Below are positions 26,559-35,755 of a stretch of DNA of 64,000 nt, in pieces. The number at the start of each line of letters is the position of its first letter. Within the stretch, counting starts at the first letter, position 1. The position numbers and the translations under genes are program-made. The notes beneath the pieces were generated by a model. It saw only the letters and a list, made by a program, of their open reading frames with translations. It was not told the DNA's origin and searched no databases. The DNA is from Serratia nematodiphila DZ0503SBS1 (GTDB taxonomy: Bacteria > Pseudomonadota > Gammaproteobacteria > Enterobacterales > Enterobacteriaceae), in the NCBI RefSeq assembly GCF_000738675.1, contig NZ_JPUX01000001.1, forward strand, positions 1,798,001-1,862,000, given 5' to 3'.

Positions 26559-26586
26559 AAAAGGCTCCCTGCGGGGAGCCTTTTTC
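26559..26586. terminator. Second copy of the fbaA-type terminator
   Basis: Identical in 24 bases to 26396-26419 (loop TGCG) but followed by TTTTTCG on the plus strand, and by TTTTAAT on the minus strand, so it can serve the convergent DUF1345 gene as well as any plus-strand transcript reaching it. Confidence 0.85.
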
Positions 26587-26590
26587 GTTT

Positions 26591-27259
26591 TCAGCTCAGC
26601 AAGCCGGCACCCACGTTGATGGACAGGCCCAGGATCAGCATGTTGAACACGAACGAAATAACCGACTGCACGAGCGCGATTTTACGCACCTCCGCGGCGC
26701 CGACCGCCACGTCGGCGGTTTGCGACGCGACCGCGATGGTGAAGGAGAAGTAGGCGAAGTCCAGATAGGTCGGCTCGGTGAGATTGCCGGGAAACAGCAG
26801 CGGCAAAGGATCCTGTTGTGCGCCCTGACGATAAAACTGATGAGCATAGTGCATGGTGAAGGCGGTCGGCAGCAGCAGCCAGGAGACTGCCAGCGTGGCG
26901 CCGGTTAGTGCCAGATGCAGGGTTTTCAGCGAGTCGCTGGCCTGTTTGGCGCTGCTCAATTCGAACAGGATCGCCAGAATGCTCACCAGACAACCGAAAC
27001 TGACCAGCGCCAACACCGTGCTGGCGCTTTCATCCTGTCGCCGAGCGATCTGGCGAATGTGCTGCGGCGTGCTGACCAGCATCAGCCGCCAGAGAAACAG
27101 CAGATAGAGCCAGGCCAGTGTATTCCAGCCGATCATCAGGCGCTGCAGCAACGAGAGCTGGGCCGGCAGCAGCAAAAAGCACAGCAGCCCGGCGCCGACG
27201 GAAAACAGCAGCCTGGGTCGCACTTGCCAATAGTGTTTGAGCGAAGAGCGAATGTGCAT
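26591..27259 (-). CDS. DUF1345 membrane protein
   Basis: A 222-residue inner-membrane protein of unknown function (DUF1345) with about five hydrophobic helices. The central stretch LAVSWLLLPTAFTMHYAH and the later EPTYLDFAYFSFTIAVASQTADV are characteristic of the family. AAGGGAT precedes the ATG. It is read toward fbaA and away from mscS, a placement not found in E. coli. No function can be proposed from the sequence. Confidence 0.88.
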   Translation of the reverse strand: MHIRSSLKHYWQVRPRLLFSVGAGLLCFLLLPAQLSLLQRLMIGWNTLAWLYLLFLWRLMLVSTPQHIRQIARRQDESASTVLALVSFGCLVSILAILFELSSAKQASDSLKTLHLALTGATLAVSWLLLPTAFTMHYAHQFYRQGAQQDPLPLLFPGNLTEPTYLDFAYFSFTIAVASQTADVAVGAAEVRKIALVQSVISFVFNMLILGLSINVGAGLLS

Positions 27260-27464
27260 GAAGAACGGATCCCTTGTCGTGAAATGGCCAACGCGCTGTT
27301 TTCAGCATAGAAGACGCGGCGGGCGGTTTCGGCTATTTTTAACGCTGACGGTTGGCATGAGCCTTTAATGTTGGTTACCCTTAGGCGGTGGTTTCCTACT
27401 GGCTGCCGAAGCCAGTGTATTTTTGCGAGTTTCTCCCGTTAGGGACTGAGTTAGGACGACACGA

Positions 27465-28331
27465 ATGAAAGATTTGAATGTAGTAGACGGCATCAACGGT
27501 GCCGGCGACTGGTTGGTGAAGAACCAGGATCTGTTGATCCAGTATGCGGTGAATATCGTCGCCGCCATCGTTATCCTGATCATCGGTTCGATCGTGGCCC
27601 GCGTGGTCGGTAATGCGCTGAACCGCGTGATGAAACTGCGCGGCATCGACGCCACGGTGGCGGACTTCCTGTCGGCGATCGTACGTTACGGCGTGCTGGC
27701 GTTCACCTTCATCGCGGTGCTGGGGCGCGTCGGCGTGCAGACCACCTCGGTGATCGCCGTGCTGGGTGCCGCCGGTTTGGCCGTCGGCCTGGCGCTGCAA
27801 GGCTCGCTGTCCAACTTCGCCGCCGGCGTGCTGCTGGTGATCTTCCGCCCGCTTCGCGTGGGTGAGTATGTCGATCTGGGCGGCGTGGCCGGTACCGTCG
27901 ATCAGGTGCAGATTTTCTCCACCACCCTGCGTACCGCAGACAACAAAACCATCGTGGTGCCGAACGGTAAAATCATCGCCGGCAACATCATCAACTACTC
28001 CCGCGAACCGAACCGCCGCGTGGACATCGTGGTAGGCGTGGCCTACAACGCCGATATCGATGTGGTGAAGAAGGTGTTGGGCGACGTGATCGCCGCCGAC
28101 AAGCGCATCATGCACGCCAAAGGCGTGACCGTGCGTCTGAACGAGATGGCGCCGTCCTCTCTGAACTTCGTGACCCGTTCCTGGACCACTAACGCGGAAT
28201 ACTGGAATGTGTACTTCGATCTGATGGAAAACTTCAAGCGCGCGCTGGATGCCCACAACATCGGCATTCCGTTCCCGCAAATGGACGTGCACCTGTATCG
28301 CACCGAAGACGCTTCCGCCAAGGCGGAATAA
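27465..28331 (+). CDS. mscS: Small-conductance mechanosensitive channel MscS
   Basis: MscS, 288 residues; a heptameric inner-membrane channel that opens under membrane tension to release solutes on osmotic downshock. Three N-terminal helices end in the pore helix rich in Gly/Ala ([20 protein letters not shown]), followed by the cytoplasmic beta domain ([19 protein letters not shown]). Length and order beside fbaA match E. coli. The next backbone gene, argO, is displaced 19.5 kb to the right by an accessory block. Confidence 0.98.
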   Translation: MKDLNVVDGINGAGDWLVKNQDLLIQYAVNIVAAIVILIIGSIVARVVGNALNRVMKLRGIDATVADFLSAIVRYGVLAFTFIAVLGRVGVQTTSVIAVLGAAGLAVGLALQGSLSNFAAGVLLVIFRPLRVGEYVDLGGVAGTVDQVQIFSTTLRTADNKTIVVPNGKIIAGNIINYSREPNRRVDIVVGVAYNADIDVVKKVLGDVIAADKRIMHAKGVTVRLNEMAPSSLNFVTRSWTTNAEYWNVYFDLMENFKRALDAHNIGIPFPQMDVHLYRTEDASAKAE

Positions 28332-28335
28332 CAGA

Positions 28336-28360
28336 GAAGGGGGCCTTGACCCCCTTTTTT
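28336..28360 (+). terminator. Intrinsic terminator of mscS
   Basis: Stem GAAGGGGG / CCCCCTTTT with CCTTGA loop and a T6 run, immediately after mscS. Confidence 0.9.
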
Positions 28361-28587
28361 ATTGTCATTTTCCCCGTATTAGCCAGACAGCCACTCAATC
28401 TGTCTCCACTGTATCGATATTGGCGCCAAGCCGATATGCGCCTTCGGAAATTGCGGCCTATGACAAATAGATGTGGGCGTAATAACGAGAAGCTCAATAA
28501 GTCGCGATAAAAACGACTTTTCGTTGTTACTGTTTCCTCCTCTGATACCATAGCTTTCTTGTGGATTGTCGATAGGAAAGGGATGAA

Positions 28588-29715
28588 ATGAAAAGGGCTG
28601 TTATTGCCGCATTATTGAGCGTATTGATCTCTGGATGCGGGCCAAAAGCATTGTCGCCTGAACAAATACAGCAAGTAGCCGATTTAAAGTCAGAGCTGGT
28701 GAGTACGGATGCCGAGATTGAAAACGCAGCTAAACAGCAGGACACGTTAAACGGCGGCTTGATTAAATCTCTGGTGATGGCGCGACTGGAAATTCTGAAA
28801 ACGAACAAGGCGCTTATTCAGCAACGAATCAATGCGATCGAGTCTGGATCAAAGGTTGAGATTGTCACGAACCAGACCGCGCCAGATCTGAAGCTGGCGG
28901 AAAAACTCACCGCTGAGTTGACAATGCTGACTCGGGAAATATCGACCGCTAAACAAGAGGCCGCACAATACGATGGTGGTCTGGTGGGGGCGATAAAAAA
29001 GGCAACGATAGCCACTCAAGAGCAAAGTCTGGCGATGTTGCAGCAAAAATTGCTGTCGGCGAAATATGGCCTGGCCGTCCCGACGATAGCCGATCATGCA
29101 ACATCAACCGCTTCAAAATCCAATCAGCAGGAAGAACCGGTGGCGAAAGACGCGTTGCTTCCGCCCGGCATTGGGCCGTTTGGCCTGCAAATGGGGTTAA
29201 CGAAAAAGAACGTCGAGGACATGACAGGTGTTACCTTAACGGCAATACCGAATCGTCTTAATATTTATACTACGGAGGTCGTCCCCAAAACGTATTACGC
29301 CTTTGAAACCTACATTTTGCTCATCTCTCCCAAGGTTGGTTTATGCCGAATTCGCGCGCTTAGCGGTGATATCAATACAGACAGTTATGGGGTGGCGTTA
29401 AAGTCCAAGGTGAAGGACATTGCTGAATCATTGACCGCTAATTATGGCAAAGGAAAAGCCACTGATGTGCTGCTGCCGGGGTCGTTATGGAAAGAACCTG
29501 GTGATTGGATGATAGGGCTGCTTAAAAAAGAACGCTATTTCGGTTTTGACTGGGAAGAGAAAAAAGATAAACCGTTCAAGAACGATTTGCAGGGGATTAT
29601 GCTTGAAACGACCGCCGTCAATAGTGGGGTTGGGAGCGTTTATCTGCAATATGATTTTAAAAATGTCGATGAGTGCATAAAGGAAGCCAATGACAAGGAA
29701 AACAGTGCGCTATAG
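28588..29715 (+). CDS. Hypothetical lipoprotein with coiled coil
   Basis: A 375-residue protein I do not recognise. It has a lipoprotein signal peptide ending LISGC (Cys17), a region of about residues 25-160 rich in Glu/Lys/Gln/Leu that looks coiled-coil, then a globular part beginning LLPPGIGPFGLQMGLTKKNVEDMTG with aromatic-rich strands. Two cysteines remain in the mature globular part (GLCRIRAL, VDECIKEA). Its base composition is clearly more AT-rich than its neighbours, suggesting recent gain. It stands alone directly after mscS, with its own promoter region (28361-28587) and a terminator behind it. Probably periplasm-facing; function unknown. Confidence 0.85.
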   Translation: MKRAVIAALLSVLISGCGPKALSPEQIQQVADLKSELVSTDAEIENAAKQQDTLNGGLIKSLVMARLEILKTNKALIQQRINAIESGSKVEIVTNQTAPDLKLAEKLTAELTMLTREISTAKQEAAQYDGGLVGAIKKATIATQEQSLAMLQQKLLSAKYGLAVPTIADHATSTASKSNQQEEPVAKDALLPPGIGPFGLQMGLTKKNVEDMTGVTLTAIPNRLNIYTTEVVPKTYYAFETYILLISPKVGLCRIRALSGDINTDSYGVALKSKVKDIAESLTANYGKGKATDVLLPGSLWKEPGDWMIGLLKKERYFGFDWEEKKDKPFKNDLQGIMLETTAVNSGVGSVYLQYDFKNVDECIKEANDKENSAL

Positions 29716-29764
29716 CGGCAAGCGCTTTTGAAAAATAACCGATAGGTTAAGGGTTTTTCATGAG

Positions 29765-29804
29765 AGGCCGAAACGCCATCGATGGCGTTTCGGCCTTTTC
29801 TTTT
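29765..29804. terminator. Bidirectional terminator, lipoprotein gene/MFS gene
   Basis: A perfect 32-bp palindrome, AGGCCGAAACGCCATC and its complement, followed by TTTCTTTT on the plus strand. It lies between the convergent lipoprotein and MFS genes. Confidence 0.88.
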
Positions 29805-29812
29805 CAGGGCGG

Positions 29813-31162
29813 TCAGATGTCCGCTGCTGGCTCCGTGAGCGGCGCGCGGCGGCGCAGGCTGAGGCGATAAAGCAGGAAGATGGCGACGGCGCCCAGCAGC
29901 GCCGGCAGCGCCAGCCAGAGGAAGAACACTTCCGGCGAACCGGCGGCGGTCATCATCCAGGCGCCGAGCATCGAGCCGACGATCGAGCCGAAGCGGCCAT
30001 TGGCCATGGCCCAGCTGACGCCGGTCACGCGGGCTGCGGTCGGGTAAAGGGTGGCAGAAACCAGATTCAGGCCGTTTTGCGCGCCGGCCACGCCGAAGCC
30101 GATCAGGAACACGACGGCGGCCAGCGTGTATGCGTCGCCCATCAGGTAACCGGTAGCGCCGATCACCAGCGCGGCGCCCAGGTAGGAGAAGGCCAGCACG
30201 CGATAGGGCCCGACCCGATCCATCAGCAGCGCCATCAGGATGGCGCCCAGGGTGCCGCCGAGCGGCACCATCGCGCCGATGCGCGAGGCGTGGGCGATAT
30301 CGAAACCGGCGTCTTTGAGGATCGTCGGCAGCCAACTGGTGAGCAGGTAGAACACGAACAGCGAACAGAAGAATGCCGCCCACAGCAGCAGGGTGCGCAC
30401 GGCGCGCCCTTCGATAAACAGGTGCGAGATCGGCGACCTGGCCTGCGCCGGGCGCTCGTCATCGACAATGGATCCCCCCGTCCAACGCTGGCCGGTGATA
30501 CGCTCGACCACCCGGCGCAGCCGATCGGCATGTTTGGCGCTGGCGGCCATAAAGCGCACCGACTCGGGCATCTGCCAGGCCAACAGCGGCAGCAGCGCCA
30601 ACGGTGCAATGCCGCCGACCAGCAGCAGGCCGCGCCAGCCGAACGCCGGGATGATCTGCCCGGCCAGCAGGCCGCCCAGGGCCAGCCCGGCGGTAAAGCC
30701 GCTCCAGCTCAGGGTGACCATCAGCATGCGCCGGCGCGCCGGTGAGTACTCAGAGCTGAGGGTGATGCAGGTCGGTATCGCGCCCCCGAGGCCAATGCCG
30801 GTGATAAAGCGCAGCAGGGTCAGGGATTCGATCGAATGCGCATAGGCTGAAGCCAGGGTGCAGCCGCCAAACACCAGCACCGCGACGAGCAGCACGCGCT
30901 TGCGGCCGATAGCGTCGGCGAGCGGCCCGAACAGCAGGCTGCCGATCAGCAGACCGAACAATCCCGCACCGAAGGCGGGGGAGAGCTGCGCTGGCTGCAG
31001 GCCCCACTCTTCGCGCAGCGCCGGGGCGATATAGCCGATGATGGCGGTATCGAACCCGTCCAGCAGGGCGATGAGGAAACATAAGGTCAGGATCAGGATT
31101 TGATAAGGCGAGATCCTGGCGCGATCGATGATTTCGCTGATGCGAGCGGTATCTGGGCTCAT
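29813..31162 (-). CDS. MFS transporter, aromatic acid:H+ symporter family
   Basis: A 449-residue, 12-helix transporter of the AAHS type (PcaK/BenK/MhpT-like). The hallmark DGFDTAIIGYIAPAL in helix 1 and GPLADAIGRKRVLL in the loop between helices 2 and 3 are clear. It probably imports an aromatic or related organic acid. The start at 31162 (MSPDTARISEI) matches the family N-terminus; the frame is open 47 codons further but without family character. No catabolic enzyme lies beside it. It could supply the cluster at 1-11206, but that is a guess. Confidence 0.92.
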   Translation of the reverse strand: MSPDTARISEIIDRARISPYQILILTLCFLIALLDGFDTAIIGYIAPALREEWGLQPAQLSPAFGAGLFGLLIGSLLFGPLADAIGRKRVLLVAVLVFGGCTLASAYAHSIESLTLLRFITGIGLGGAIPTCITLSSEYSPARRRMLMVTLSWSGFTAGLALGGLLAGQIIPAFGWRGLLLVGGIAPLALLPLLAWQMPESVRFMAASAKHADRLRRVVERITGQRWTGGSIVDDERPAQARSPISHLFIEGRAVRTLLLWAAFFCSLFVFYLLTSWLPTILKDAGFDIAHASRIGAMVPLGGTLGAILMALLMDRVGPYRVLAFSYLGAALVIGATGYLMGDAYTLAAVVFLIGFGVAGAQNGLNLVSATLYPTAARVTGVSWAMANGRFGSIVGSMLGAWMMTAAGSPEVFFLWLALPALLGAVAIFLLYRLSLRRRAPLTEPAADI

Positions 31163-31333
31163 GAGGGTTCCACTGTTATTAAGCTGTTGTGGGCTGGCTG
31201 AGGGGCCGTTCAGGCCGCTGTGGCTGGCATCGCGTAGAAACCCGAGTATACACCAGAGGGGGGGCGTTGCGGGGAGCGGGAGACGATGATCATCGCCCGC
31301 CACAGGAGGCTACTGCGGCGGGCGCTGGTGCGG

Positions 31334-32365
31334 TTATTTGGCCAACAGTTCCCGGCGCACGATCTCGGCGCCTGCACTTAAGGCATTCAGCTTGCCGCGG
31401 GCGACCTGACGAGGCAGAGGGGCCATGCCGCAGTTGGTCGACGGATAGAGCTTGTCGGCATCGACAAACTGCAGCGCCTTACGCAGCGTAGCGGCCACTT
31501 CTTCCGGCGTCTCGACGGCATGATTCGCTACATCAATGGCGCCGACCATCACCTTTTTACCGCGGATCAGTTCAAGCAGGTCCATCGGCACGTGCGAGTT
31601 ATGGCATTCCAGCGAGATAATATCGATAGTCGACGTTTGCAGCTTGGGAAACGCCTCTTCATATTGCCGCCACTCAGAGCCCAGCGTCTTTTTCCAGTCG
31701 GTATTGGCCTTAATGCCGTATCCATAGCAGATATGTACGGCCGTTTCACACTTAAGCCCTTCAACGGCTCTTTCCAGGGCGGCGATGCCCCAGTCATTCA
31801 CCTCGTCAAAGAACACGTTAAATGCGGGCTCATCAAACTGAATAATGTCGACGCCGGCGGCCTCAAGCTCTTTGGCTTCCTGATTGAGGATCTTGGCGAA
31901 CTCCCAGGCCAATTTCTCGCGGCTTTTATAGTGGTTGTCATAAAGCGTGTCGATCATGGTCATCGGCCCCGGCAGGGCCCATTTAATCGGCTGCTGGGTC
32001 AGCTGGCGTAAAAATTTGGCGTCTTCAACGAAAACGGGCTTTTGACGCGAGACCGCCCCCACCACGGTTGGCACGCTCGCCTCGTAGCGATTGCGGATTT
32101 TAACCACTTCGCGTTTCTCGAAATCGACGCCGCTGAGGTGTTCGATAAACGTCGTGACGAAGTGCTGGCGCGTTTGCTCGCCATCGCTGACGATATCGAT
32201 GCCGGCCTGTTGTTGCTCTGCCAGCGACAAACGCAGGGCGTCTTGCTTGCCTTCGATTAATTCTTCATTTTGCAATTTCCAGGGCGACCACAGGGTTTCC
32301 GGTTGGGCCAGCCAGACCGGTTTGGGTAAGCTGCCGGCGGTCGATGTGGGGAGCAATATTTTCAT
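31334..32365 (-). CDS. mesD: MesD-type folate-independent methionine synthase
   Basis: A 343-residue protein corresponding to the C-terminal catalytic half of cobalamin-independent methionine synthase MetE, without the N-terminal folate-binding half. Zinc/homocysteine ligands are visible: H211 and C213 (VHICYGYG), E253 (SLECHNS) and C312 (STNCGMAP). The adjacent DUF1852 gene, 25 bp upstream on the same strand, identifies it as the MesD family, which makes methionine from homocysteine without methyl-tetrahydrofolate and needs the DUF1852 partner MesX. The methyl donor is, to my knowledge, not established. The start at 32365 (MKILLPTST) matches the family. Confidence 0.87.
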   Translation of the reverse strand: MKILLPTSTAGSLPKPVWLAQPETLWSPWKLQNEELIEGKQDALRLSLAEQQQAGIDIVSDGEQTRQHFVTTFIEHLSGVDFEKREVVKIRNRYEASVPTVVGAVSRQKPVFVEDAKFLRQLTQQPIKWALPGPMTMIDTLYDNHYKSREKLAWEFAKILNQEAKELEAAGVDIIQFDEPAFNVFFDEVNDWGIAALERAVEGLKCETAVHICYGYGIKANTDWKKTLGSEWRQYEEAFPKLQTSTIDIISLECHNSHVPMDLLELIRGKKVMVGAIDVANHAVETPEEVAATLRKALQFVDADKLYPSTNCGMAPLPRQVARGKLNALSAGAEIVRRELLAK

Positions 32366-32390
32366 GATAGGTGACCTGTATTTAAGTGAA

Positions 32391-33368
32391 TCAAAGCGCG
32401 TAGTGGGCAGACCATTGCTCAAGAATAGGTTTGTAGGGTTTGATAAATTGCTCTTCCGTAAATTTCCCCTGCTCAATCGCCAACTGGCTACGCTCTTCGC
32501 GATCGTAAACAATCTTGGTTAATGAATGATCCTGGTTATTCAGGCTTGGCTGATAGCATTGCCCCGCCGCCGAGTTGGCATTGTAAATTTCAGGCCGATA
32601 GATTTTTTGGAAGGTCTCCATCGTGCTGATGGTGCCAATCAGCTCCAGATCGGTGTAATCGCTCAGCAAATCCCCGGGGAAATAAAACGCCAGGGGCGCG
32701 ACGCTATTTTTCGGCATGAAATAGCGCACCTGCAGGCCCATTTTTTTAAAATACCGGTCGGTCAGCGAAGCGCCGTCTTGCCGATACTCGTCGCCCAAGA
32801 CCGGGTGTTGATTGCCCGTCCGATGATAGGTGTCTTTGCTGGACACGCTGAGGCAGATCACCGGCGGTTTGCTGAAATTCTCATGGTATTCGTTTGAATT
32901 GACGAAGTGCTTAAAGATATTGCCGTGCAAATCGCCGAAATCATCCGGAATGGTAAATTCCGCCGTGTTTTTATTGTGCGCCGGCAGCAAGACGCTAAAG
33001 TCGTAATCGCGCACGTAAGAGGAGAAATTGTTCCCGACGATGCCCTCGATACGCGTTTGCGTTTTTTTATCAAGGATGTTGGTTTTCAGGATTTCTATTA
33101 CCGGGAAGCTGGCGCTGTGATCTTCAATGCGCATCTCAACCGAAATGATTTCAAGCTCGACCGCATAGCGATCGGCCTTGGGGTTATCCCAATGCGCCAA
33201 CGAATTGAAGCGGTTGTTAATCATCACCAGCGTGTTGCGCAGGTTCTCCCGGCGGTTTTCCCCTCTGGCCAAATTGGCGAAGTTGGTGGTGATACGCGTA
33301 TTTTCAGAAGGGTTATAATCTTCATCGAAAGAACTGCTCTTAATCGTAAAGGTAAAGTCTCTATTCAT
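32391..33368 (-). CDS. mesX: DUF1852 protein MesX, partner of MesD
   Basis: A 325-residue DUF1852 protein beginning MNRDFTFTIKSSSFDEDY. No signal peptide or membrane segment, so cytoplasmic. It has several histidine- and acid-containing stretches (for example DTYHRTGNQHPVLGDEYR) that might bind metal, but no recognised catalytic motif. It is transcribed ahead of mesD in a two-gene unit, and in other bacteria MesX has been found necessary for MesD function. Its biochemical role (methyl-group supply or activation) is unresolved. I found no clear MetJ box in the upstream gap. Confidence 0.87.
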   Translation of the reverse strand: MNRDFTFTIKSSSFDEDYNPSENTRITTNFANLARGENRRENLRNTLVMINNRFNSLAHWDNPKADRYAVELEIISVEMRIEDHSASFPVIEILKTNILDKKTQTRIEGIVGNNFSSYVRDYDFSVLLPAHNKNTAEFTIPDDFGDLHGNIFKHFVNSNEYHENFSKPPVICLSVSSKDTYHRTGNQHPVLGDEYRQDGASLTDRYFKKMGLQVRYFMPKNSVAPLAFYFPGDLLSDYTDLELIGTISTMETFQKIYRPEIYNANSAAGQCYQPSLNNQDHSLTKIVYDREERSQLAIEQGKFTEEQFIKPYKPILEQWSAHYAL

Positions 33369-33671
33369 CGTCTTATAGCATCCTGTTATATGATATGATG
33401 GCTGGGTTTATCCATTTATTTCAATGGCTTGTTTTTCTATTTTTTCATTCAGCCGATTTCATATTGTCTGTCGTTAATGAGGTCTATTTTTGCCAGAGTC
33501 CCGGTGGGAGTGAAAGAGACTTAATTTCATTACCACATGAGCCACATTCATGATCTGGGGTTCAGGTGGGTTTGCCGCCGTTGCCCTGCGGTGCAGCCGC
33601 CCGGCAAGCTGGTGCAGCCTGAAAAATTACGGGTATAATCCCACCATGACCCCAAGGCTTCAGACACGAAC
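33369..33671. other. 303-bp divergent gap mesX/DUF2058 gene
   Basis: AT-richer than its surroundings and must contain both divergent promoters. I looked for MetJ-type AGACGTCT repeats upstream of mesX and saw none convincing. No hairpin terminator or RNA gene recognised. Confidence 0.5.
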
Positions 33672-34211
33672 ATGACAAAACTCACCTTACAAGAGCAGAT
33701 GCTCAAAGCGGGCTTGGTAACCAGCAAGAAAATGGCCAAAGTCCAGAGAACGGCTAAAAAATCACGCGTTCAGGCGCGCGAGGCCAGAGAGGCGGTGGAA
33801 GAGAATAAAAAGGCGCAGCTTGAGCGCGATAAGCAACTGAGCGAGCAGCAAAAGCAGGCCGCGCTGTCCAAAGAATACAAGGCGCAGGTGAAGCAGCTGA
33901 TCGAGATGAACCGCATCGTCCTGGCGAAAGGCGATATCGGTTTCAACTTCACCGACGGTAACCTGATCAAGAAAATCCTGGTGGATAAAGCGACCCAGAC
34001 GCAGCTGATCAATGGCCGCCTCGCCATTGCCCGCTTGGTTGTCGAGAGCCGCGAAGAGTGTGAATACGCGATTATCCCCGCGAGCGTCGCCGATAAAATC
34101 GCGCAGCGTGATGCGGCCAGCATAGTGCTGCACAGCGCGCTGAGTCAGGAAGAGCAGGATGAAGACGATCCGTACGCCGACTTTAAAGTGCCCGACGATT
34201 TGATGTGGTAA
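33672..34211 (+). CDS. DUF2058 (YaiL-like) protein
   Basis: A 179-residue cytoplasmic protein of the DUF2058/YaiL family. The N-terminal 65 residues are highly charged, rich in Lys/Arg/Gln/Glu and probably helical (MTKLTLQEQMLKAGLVTSKK is the family start), followed by a small globular domain. The acidic tail (EEQDEDDPYADFKVPDDLMW) is also conserved in type. The basic N-terminus suggests nucleic-acid or ribosome association, but no function is established. It is a single gene, convergent with the pseudouridine synthase. Confidence 0.9.
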   Translation: MTKLTLQEQMLKAGLVTSKKMAKVQRTAKKSRVQAREAREAVEENKKAQLERDKQLSEQQKQAALSKEYKAQVKQLIEMNRIVLAKGDIGFNFTDGNLIKKILVDKATQTQLINGRLAIARLVVESREECEYAIIPASVADKIAQRDAASIVLHSALSQEEQDEDDPYADFKVPDDLMW

Positions 34212-34218
34212 GCCGCGT

Positions 34219-34917
34219 TCAGAACGGCGCGGCGTGACGAGCGGCTATCCGCTCTCCGCTGATGGGGTGCACAAAGTTCAGCTTGCTGGCGTGCAGCATC
34301 AGCCGCGGCGTCTGCTCGGTACCCGGCAGCAGGCGCCCGCCATACAGATCGCAACCTAAAATAGGATGGCCCAATTGCCGGCTGTGAATACGCAGCTGGT
34401 GGGTGCGTCCGGTCTCCGGGGTGAGCTGCACCCGCGTCAGCGGCAGCGAGATCCCGCCTTCCATTTCACGATAAAAACGTTCGACGACCCGATAGCGGGA
34501 GCGGGCGGGCTTGCCGTGGAGGGCGCAAATCGACATCAGCGGGAACAGCGCCGGATCTTTGGCGATCGCCGCGTCTATTACCCCTTCGTTATCCGCCAGA
34601 TGGCCGCAGAGCAGCGCGCTGTACACTTTGCCGACGGTGCGTTCGCTGAACTGCCGGCAGAGCGCTGCGTTGACGGCCTTGTTGCGGGCCACCACCATCA
34701 AACCGGACGTGCCGAAATCCAGGCGGTGCGCCAGGGCGCAGCCGGGGAACAGCTGTACCAGCCGGTGGTGTACCGAATCGAGATTCTGCGGATTTTTGCC
34801 CGAGAGGCTGAGCAGCCCGGCCGGCTTATTGATCAGCGCCAGATGATCGTCCTGATAGAGGATCTCTATCTGGTCATGGCATGGCGGGGCGATAAAGGTA
34901 TCGGTGATCGTAGACAT
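34219..34917 (-). CDS. RluA-family pseudouridine synthase
   Basis: A 232-residue RNA pseudouridine synthase of the RluA family. It has the catalytic aspartate in the motif HRLDFGTSGLMVV (near residue 67), the KPAGLLSLSGKNP loop, and the C-terminal TGRTHQLRIHSRQLGHPILGC motif. Members isomerise specific uridines in rRNA or tRNA. It differs from canonical RluA in several segments, so it is likely a paralogue, and its target RNA cannot be read from sequence. There is no S4 domain. It stops 7 bp from the DUF2058 stop. Confidence 0.9.
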   Translation of the reverse strand: MSTITDTFIAPPCHDQIEILYQDDHLALINKPAGLLSLSGKNPQNLDSVHHRLVQLFPGCALAHRLDFGTSGLMVVARNKAVNAALCRQFSERTVGKVYSALLCGHLADNEGVIDAAIAKDPALFPLMSICALHGKPARSRYRVVERFYREMEGGISLPLTRVQLTPETGRTHQLRIHSRQLGHPILGCDLYGGRLLPGTEQTPRLMLHASKLNFVHPISGERIAARHAAPF

Positions 34918-35008
34918 CAGGCGGCCGGCTGGAGGGTGGGTGCGGATGATAGCGAATTTCGCGTCGATGAGCGAATGCGGTTTTCGCTACACTGCGCCTC
35001 ATGCCCGT

Positions 35009-35040
35009 TGGCACCCGATGCGGCAAAGCATCGGGTGCCA
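35009..35040 (-). terminator. Strong hairpin at the end of the yia/sgb operon
   Basis: A perfect 13-bp stem, TGGCACCCGATGC / GCATCGGGTGCCA, with loop GGCAAA, 20 bp after the sgbE stop on the minus strand. No T-run follows in that direction, so it may be a weak or Rho-assisted terminator or a 3'-end stabiliser. Confidence 0.6.
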
Positions 35041-35059
35041 CGGTTAAAGCCCCGGCGCG

Positions 35060-35755
35060 CTACTGCCCGTAGTAGGCGTGTTGGCCGTGTTTGCGCAGGT
35101 AGTGTTTGTCCAACAGTTCGCGCTGCATGCTGTGAATGCCCGGCGTCAGCTGGCGCGAGAAAATGCCCATGTAGGCAATTTCTTCCAGCACCACCGCATT
35201 ATGCACCGCATTGTGGGCGTCTTTGCCCCAGGCGAAGGGGCCGTGGGCGTTGACCAGTACCGCCGGGATCGCGTTGGGATTGATATCGCGCCGGCGGAAG
35301 GTTTCGATAATCACCTTGCCGGTCTCCCGTTCGTAATCGTGCTCAATTTCTTCCTGGGTCATCAGGCGCGTGCAGGGGATCGCGCCATAAAAGTAGTCGG
35401 CATGGGTGGTTCCCCAGGCGGGGATATCCAGCCCGGCCTGCGCCCAGATGGTGGCGTGGCGCGAATGGGTGTGGACGATGCCGCCGATATCGGCGAATTC
35501 GCGGTACAGCGCCAGATGGGTGGCGGTGTCCGACGACGGTTTTTTGGCCCCCTCGACGGTGCGGCCGCTGGCCAGATCGACCACCACCATATCCTCCGCC
35601 GTCATATGCTCGTATTCAACGCCGGAAGGCTTGATCACCACCAGGCCGCGTTCGCGATCCACCGCGCTGACGTTGCCCCAGGTAAAGGTCACCAGCTTAT
35701 GGCGCGGCAGATCGAGATTGGCCTCCAGCACCTGTTGTTTTAACTGAGTCAGCAT
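35060..35755 (-). CDS. sgbE: L-ribulose-5-phosphate 4-epimerase
   Basis: A 231-residue class II aldolase-fold epimerase (SgbE/UlaF/AraD) converting L-ribulose 5-phosphate to D-xylulose 5-phosphate. Zinc ligands H95 and H97 (HTHSRH) and D76 (SSDTATH) sit exactly at the AraD positions. The start at 35755 (MLTQLKQQV) overlaps the end of sgbU by 7 bp. Last gene of the yiaK-yiaL-yiaX2-lyxK-sgbH-sgbU-sgbE unit; its product enters the pentose phosphate pathway. Confidence 0.95.
   Translation of the reverse strand: MLTQLKQQVLEANLDLPRHKLVTFTWGNVSAVDRERGLVVIKPSGVEYEHMTAEDMVVVDLASGRTVEGAKKPSSDTATHLALYREFADIGGIVHTHSRHATIWAQAGLDIPAWGTTHADYFYGAIPCTRLMTQEEIEHDYERETGKVIIETFRRRDINPNAIPAVLVNAHGPFAWGKDAHNAVHNAVVLEEIAYMGIFSRQLTPGIHSMQRELLDKHYLRKHGQHAYYGQ

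Noticed and set aside
33369..33671. MetJ box upstream of mesX
   Set aside because: No tandem AGACGTCT-like 8-mers at an acceptable match were found in the gap.
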